A DNA stretch of 64,000 nt from Antitrichia curtipendula (lineage: Eukaryota > Streptophyta > Bryopsida > Hypnales > Leucodontaceae), in assembly GCA_951230915.1 (NCBI GenBank), contig OX579639.1, forward strand, positions 12,214,001 to 12,278,000, written 5' to 3'. The first letter of the stretch is position 1. Every line of letters starts with the position of its first letter. The notes under the pieces are model-generated. The model did no database searches, was not told where the DNA came from, and was given only the letters and a program-made list of their open reading frames with translations. A program made the position numbers and the translations under genes. Of the stretch, positions 60,491 to 64,000 are shown piece after piece.

Positions 60491-61597
60491 TCAAAACCAC
60501 GTATCCATCATAAGCCTCCTTTTCGCCGGTTTCTTGGGTTCAATTTGCTTTTGCAAGTCCATAAATTCGGCTCCCTTATTGGCAAATAATCGCCGCAAGT
60601 TCATCACGGAAAGGTCAGAAAATCCACTCACAGCCAAATCCGCTTGAGTCAGTTCATATGCAGGATGGGAACCAATGAGGGCGACTGCTTTCATAGTGCA
60701 ATTATGAGCTGCCGCCACCCCGCGAGGGTCATCTTCAAATACTACACACTTGGAAGGGGGGCGATCCAGCTTCACTGCAGCAGAGAGAAACATATGTGCA
60801 ATGGAGTCCATCCCATCTTCCTCCGTTACGAAAGCTCGAAAGAATTTCAATAGACCCAACCTTTGCAGGACTGCCAGAAGGCTTAATCTATCCATGGAAG
60901 AGGTTATAGCACATGGCACCCCAGCATTGAACAGGGCGCCTAACCATGTACTCAAGCCCTGCATTGGTGCTTGAACAAGACCTAGTTCCTCAGAGTATAA
61001 AGTTGCCAACCGTTTCGTCAGCCGATTAACTTCATTCTCGCATAACTCATCTCCCCAATCCAGAATCAAGCGCAAGGCAGTACAGGCATCCACGTAGAGT
61101 AATTGCCGTTGCTTCTCCGAGCTTGCGGGCAAAGGCTTGTCTTCTTCAGCTGCCAGACGAGTCCATGCCCCCATCCGCAGCGCATGTGTATTCAACAGCA
61201 CATTGTCCCAGGAGAAGATTAATCCAAAAGCTTCGTCCGGTTTCATAGCGTACCTAATCCGTTGCAGCCCTTTCTCCTGCATTCGATCGTTCAAGAAGTC
61301 CACATCCACATGGAGAGGTCCAGTCGATCTAAAGGTTGCAAATCCCTCACCGTGCTCTGCACCTATAGATTCCTTGGCAAACAGCTTCGCTCCTTGCCTT
61401 GCAAGATAAGGAATAGGACCATCGGAGTCCTTATCCCCAGATTTCCCTGCTACAATCAAAATTCTGCTCAATGACTGCCGCTTCACCCTCAACCAAGCTT
61501 CTGGTAATCGGAGCTTCCCTAAACCCGAGGTTTTCTGTGTGATTCTCGAGCAGACTGGAGGTTGTCCCAATGTCCACGAAGAAGTAGTCAATTCCAT
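60491..61597 (-). CDS. Plastid-targeted HAD-like protein, probably lacking the catalytic nucleophile
   Basis: Single coding exon, ATG 61597 to TAA 60491, 368 aa. It matches the plant HAD-superfamily group around At3g10970 (recalled). Residues 1-50 are Ser/Thr/Arg-rich with few acidic residues, as in chloroplast transit peptides. The HAD core begins at MKPDEAFGLIFSWDNVLL: motif I, normally DxDxT with Asp as nucleophile, reads S129-W-D131-N, so the first Asp is replaced by Ser and only the second remains. Motif II is ITSS (231-234), the motif III Lys is K276 or K283, and motif IV is FEDD (287-290) in SKCVVFEDDPRGVAAAH. The C-terminal LFANKGAEFMDLQKQ is also characteristic. Phosphatase activity by the normal mechanism is therefore doubtful; as I remember it, related plant proteins share the SWDN variant, so this is a family trait and not damage. 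The frame is open upstream to about 61672. Confidence 0.85.
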   Translation of the reverse strand: MELTTSSWTLGQPPVCSRITQKTSGLGKLRLPEAWLRVKRQSLSRILIVAGKSGDKDSDGPIPYLARQGAKLFAKESIGAEHGEGFATFRSTGPLHVDVDFLNDRMQEKGLQRIRYAMKPDEAFGLIFSWDNVLLNTHALRMGAWTRLAAEEDKPLPASSEKQRQLLYVDACTALRLILDWGDELCENEVNRLTKRLATLYSEELGLVQAPMQGLSTWLGALFNAGVPCAITSSMDRLSLLAVLQRLGLLKFFRAFVTEEDGMDSIAHMFLSAAVKLDRPPSKCVVFEDDPRGVAAAHNCTMKAVALIGSHPAYELTQADLAVSGFSDLSVMNLRRLFANKGAEFMDLQKQIEPKKPAKRRLMMDTWF

Positions 61598-62780
61598 TGC
61601 AGTGGACACGGTACCCACGGTTGCCAGCAGCTGGCAACAGAACGTGATCGTCAGCTCATACAGAACCTTCACCTACACTATAAGGATAGAAAACGATCGC
61701 CAGACTCAAAGCTCCTCACCTCTAAAACAACTGTAAAGGTAGAGGCGCCAATTTGAGACACCTCCCTAACTATGACACCCCAACATTCTGCACAATGAGA
61801 ACATATTGAATTCGAGAATTTACACAATCTCAACATCAAAATTTGTGATGGCTTCAGATCGATCCCCTTGCAAATTTTGCATACGGTATCCAAATAAAGC
61901 ATTCCTAGGTTCATTGGAATACTCTATGATTTGCTAACAATAATACTTAAAAATAACCGTAATTATGCCTAGGGCTTAAAGTACCGCTTTTAGGTGTAGC
62001 CAACTTGATCTCCTTAAAGTTATGCAAGAGATTCGCAAAACAGTACTCACCAAAACACGCAAACACCCGACTACTTACTCCTCATACCCCTACACAATTC
62101 CTCAAATCGCTAACGACTCCCCGATCGAGCGAGGGTCTGAGCAATGATCACTCAAACAGAACACGTTCCTTCCACCAATTACAAGATACTTAAACACGCA
62201 AGCCACGCTTCCCTCACCACACTTTCATCACACGATGAGACACACATTCAAGTGAAACAGATCACGACCTCCAAATTGAAATTTCCAAAATTCACGGAGC
62301 TAAATTGAAACGTCGAATCAAGCGCTCTCCACGTCTAACGCTCGAAACTCACAAAACCAAGCACTTCCAACTCAATTTTTTCCAGAAAGTGATACAGTAA
62401 GAAACACCAAAATCCCCTGGAAAGAACATCCCCCGTTCGGTACCTCCAGTTTGCGCAATTGAACTAAGCATCGTCGGACAGACGAAACCGGATGAGCGAC
62501 AGTTAAAAATTGAGAAAAATTTGAGACGAAAGAGAGAAATTGAAGTTGGATCATTGTTGCTAACCTTCCCAGAATTGGATCCGTTGTGCACTCGAGCTCT
62601 TCCTTATTTTCCAACAGGAGCTCGGGAACTTGCAACTCAGAAGGTTTTGGAGGAACTGGCTCCAAACCCTAGATGCGACACAACGACGACACTCACAGAA
62701 ATACAAGAGCAGGAACTTCCGAGAATGATAATCCCATGCGGTAGAAAGGAACGCGCATTTGGAGAGACGGAGTGAGCGGC
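61598..62780 (-). promoter_or_regulatory. Upstream region of the HAD-like gene, probable leader intron
   Basis: Reading the minus strand, an ATG-less open stretch ending in GGGAAG-GTTAGC at 62565/62564 looks like a 5' UTR exon and donor. A GTGTAG acceptor-like site lies near 61674, close upstream of the start codon. An intron of ~0.9 kb in the 5' UTR is plausible. A CTAGGGTTT telo-box-like motif lies near 62668-62676. Short ORFs on both strands here are not convincing. Confidence 0.35.
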
Positions 62781-64000
62781 TTTAGGTGAGCTTGCCCACA
62801 CTCTAGGAATCTAGGAAGTTTGTTATTATTAATTGTAGCCATAGGGTACATTCACACCAAGTGGAAATATCTCAATTTCAAGAGGGATAAAATAATCCTC
62901 ACCATCGTGGAGGATTGAGATTGGAGGAGAGTATAAGTAATGTATACCCATAATTAACACTATCCAAAATGCAACATTTACATTTAGAAACAAAAGGTGT
63001 CATAAAAATCAATCTAGATATTGATTGCATGAGATGTAAATAGTCTAAACATAAGAGATTATGAGAGTCTAGTATTGGTTTAGGTACACATAGAGACAAG
63101 ATTTTGAAAATTCATAATTTGTTTCCTATAATGTCCCAATAATGTAAACTAAAATGCAACATGATTATCTTTCAATTTCAAATAGGATCCACAAAAATTT
63201 AAGTAATTATAATTGTATTTAGTTGTAATTAGTCACAAATATAAGTGCATAAACTATAATGGAATTATTTAGATCCAATAATCTTAGTGGAGTTGTTTTG
63301 TCTTTTTTTAAGGATAAAATATTTTTTCTTGGTGTGAATGTATTCATAGAGAGATATGTAATAAGTATTTAATGGTTGGAGTTTAAAATTTATGAAACCA
63401 AATGAAAGTAAGATATGTATGAAATAGAAATAGTGAGATGTTGAGGCTCATCATTCAATAGAATTGAAATAAAATGGTTATAGGTGGATTTTAATAAATC
63501 TAAAAGTTGTGCTTTAACCTTTGATCGAGGTAGTCAATAAAAGATTCCAATTATTGAACCAATAGGTGCATTCTTTGTTTCTATAGTCAATAATGAAGTC
63601 ATCCATTGGACCATTTAGATTTGCAATGTTCTTACAAAGTTCATGTATCATGGTCAATTGCCATTCTTCATATTCATTCATTTTTTATGCCTTCTAGGTG
63701 TTGTTAGCTACTTTATCGTGGAGAAAAATGTAGGAATTTTTTTAAAAGAGGGCCATATACTCATATTTGGCATCAGACTCTTGTTGAAGGATTTTGGCAA
63801 ATACATAAATTATTATTTTAGAATTTTGGTTATTTGGGCTTCTACATGTTTTGTTTTCATTTGCAATTATTTTTTAAATTTGGATTGAGGTGATTTTGTT
63901 GTTGTTGTTTCTTTTTTTAATTGGTTTTTTATTTATTCTGTCGTCTTAAATTCTTGTTTTCTTTAACTTCTAATTTCAAGATAATTAGTTGTGCTTTAGA
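62781..64000. other. AT-rich DNA, no gene seen
   Basis: Strongly AT-rich after 62820, with only a short chance ORF (63643-63888, hydrophobic through T-richness). No repeat boundary is found. Confidence 0.45.

Noticed and set aside
60194..60589. 131-codon plus-strand ORF overlapping the HAD gene 3' end
   Set aside because: Its C-terminal part is antisense to well-supported HAD coding sequence, the rest lies in presumed 3' UTR, and no domain or composition supports it.
1..64000. tRNA or rRNA genes
   Set aside because: No cloverleaf with a GGTTCGAnTCC-type T arm and no rRNA motifs were seen by eye; a tRNAscan-SE run would settle it.

Overview
This is nuclear DNA of a land plant. Every recognised gene belongs to a plant family: a B3-domain protein, a WRC-domain protein, a CYP72-clan cytochrome P450, a DUF639 protein, a plastid-type HAD protein and an importin-beta-like ARM/HEAT protein. 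Genes are split by GT-AG introns of roughly 80-850 nt. Intergenic DNA is AT-rich, TTTAGGG-type interstitial telomere repeats recur, and short inverted-repeat DNA transposons are abundant. The moderate introns, compact genes and mixed gene content suggest a seedless plant, most likely a bryophyte, but the species is inference only.

Layout. 1-9560 (+): most of an importin-beta-like gene whose 5' end lies outside the window. I could chain 20 exons by reading phase; one carries an in-frame TAA. 10380-11530: an old dispersed repeat split by a Stowaway-like MITE. 12420-12797 (-): a small WRC zinc-finger protein. 12957-13295: a 117-bp tandem repeat with telomere-like cores. 13347-15365 (-): a four-exon gene for an unrecognised acidic protein. 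17037-17362: a poly-T tract and GC-rich inverted repeat. 18047-20964 (-): a three-exon protein with two B3 domains. 22340-47400: a gene-poor, AT-rich block made largely of non-autonomous DNA transposons (CACTA-like, TTAA-flanked, TAAGGTAG-ended), tandem repeats and hairpins, with one small membrane-protein gene (37420-37710) and one doubtful ORF (38403-38756). 47911-50717 (-): an intact cytochrome P450. 52709-57905 (+): a complete ten-exon DUF639 membrane protein, divergent from the P450. 57944-59112: hairpins, including a ~360-bp fold-back. 60491-61597 (-): a plastid-targeted HAD-like protein that appears to lack the catalytic nucleophile. 62800-64000: AT-rich DNA with no gene seen.

The genes do not form a pathway or cluster; this is ordinary plant gene space beside a transposon-rich block. 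I found no retrotransposon proteins, transposase ORF, tRNA, rRNA or CRISPR. The points most worth checking are the in-frame stop in the importin-like gene, a possible alternative terminal exon that would make a soluble DUF639 isoform, the TTAA-flanked element family (piggyBac-like target sites in a plant), an internal empty site for the Stowaway-like MITE, and several near-perfect hairpins that could yield small RNAs.
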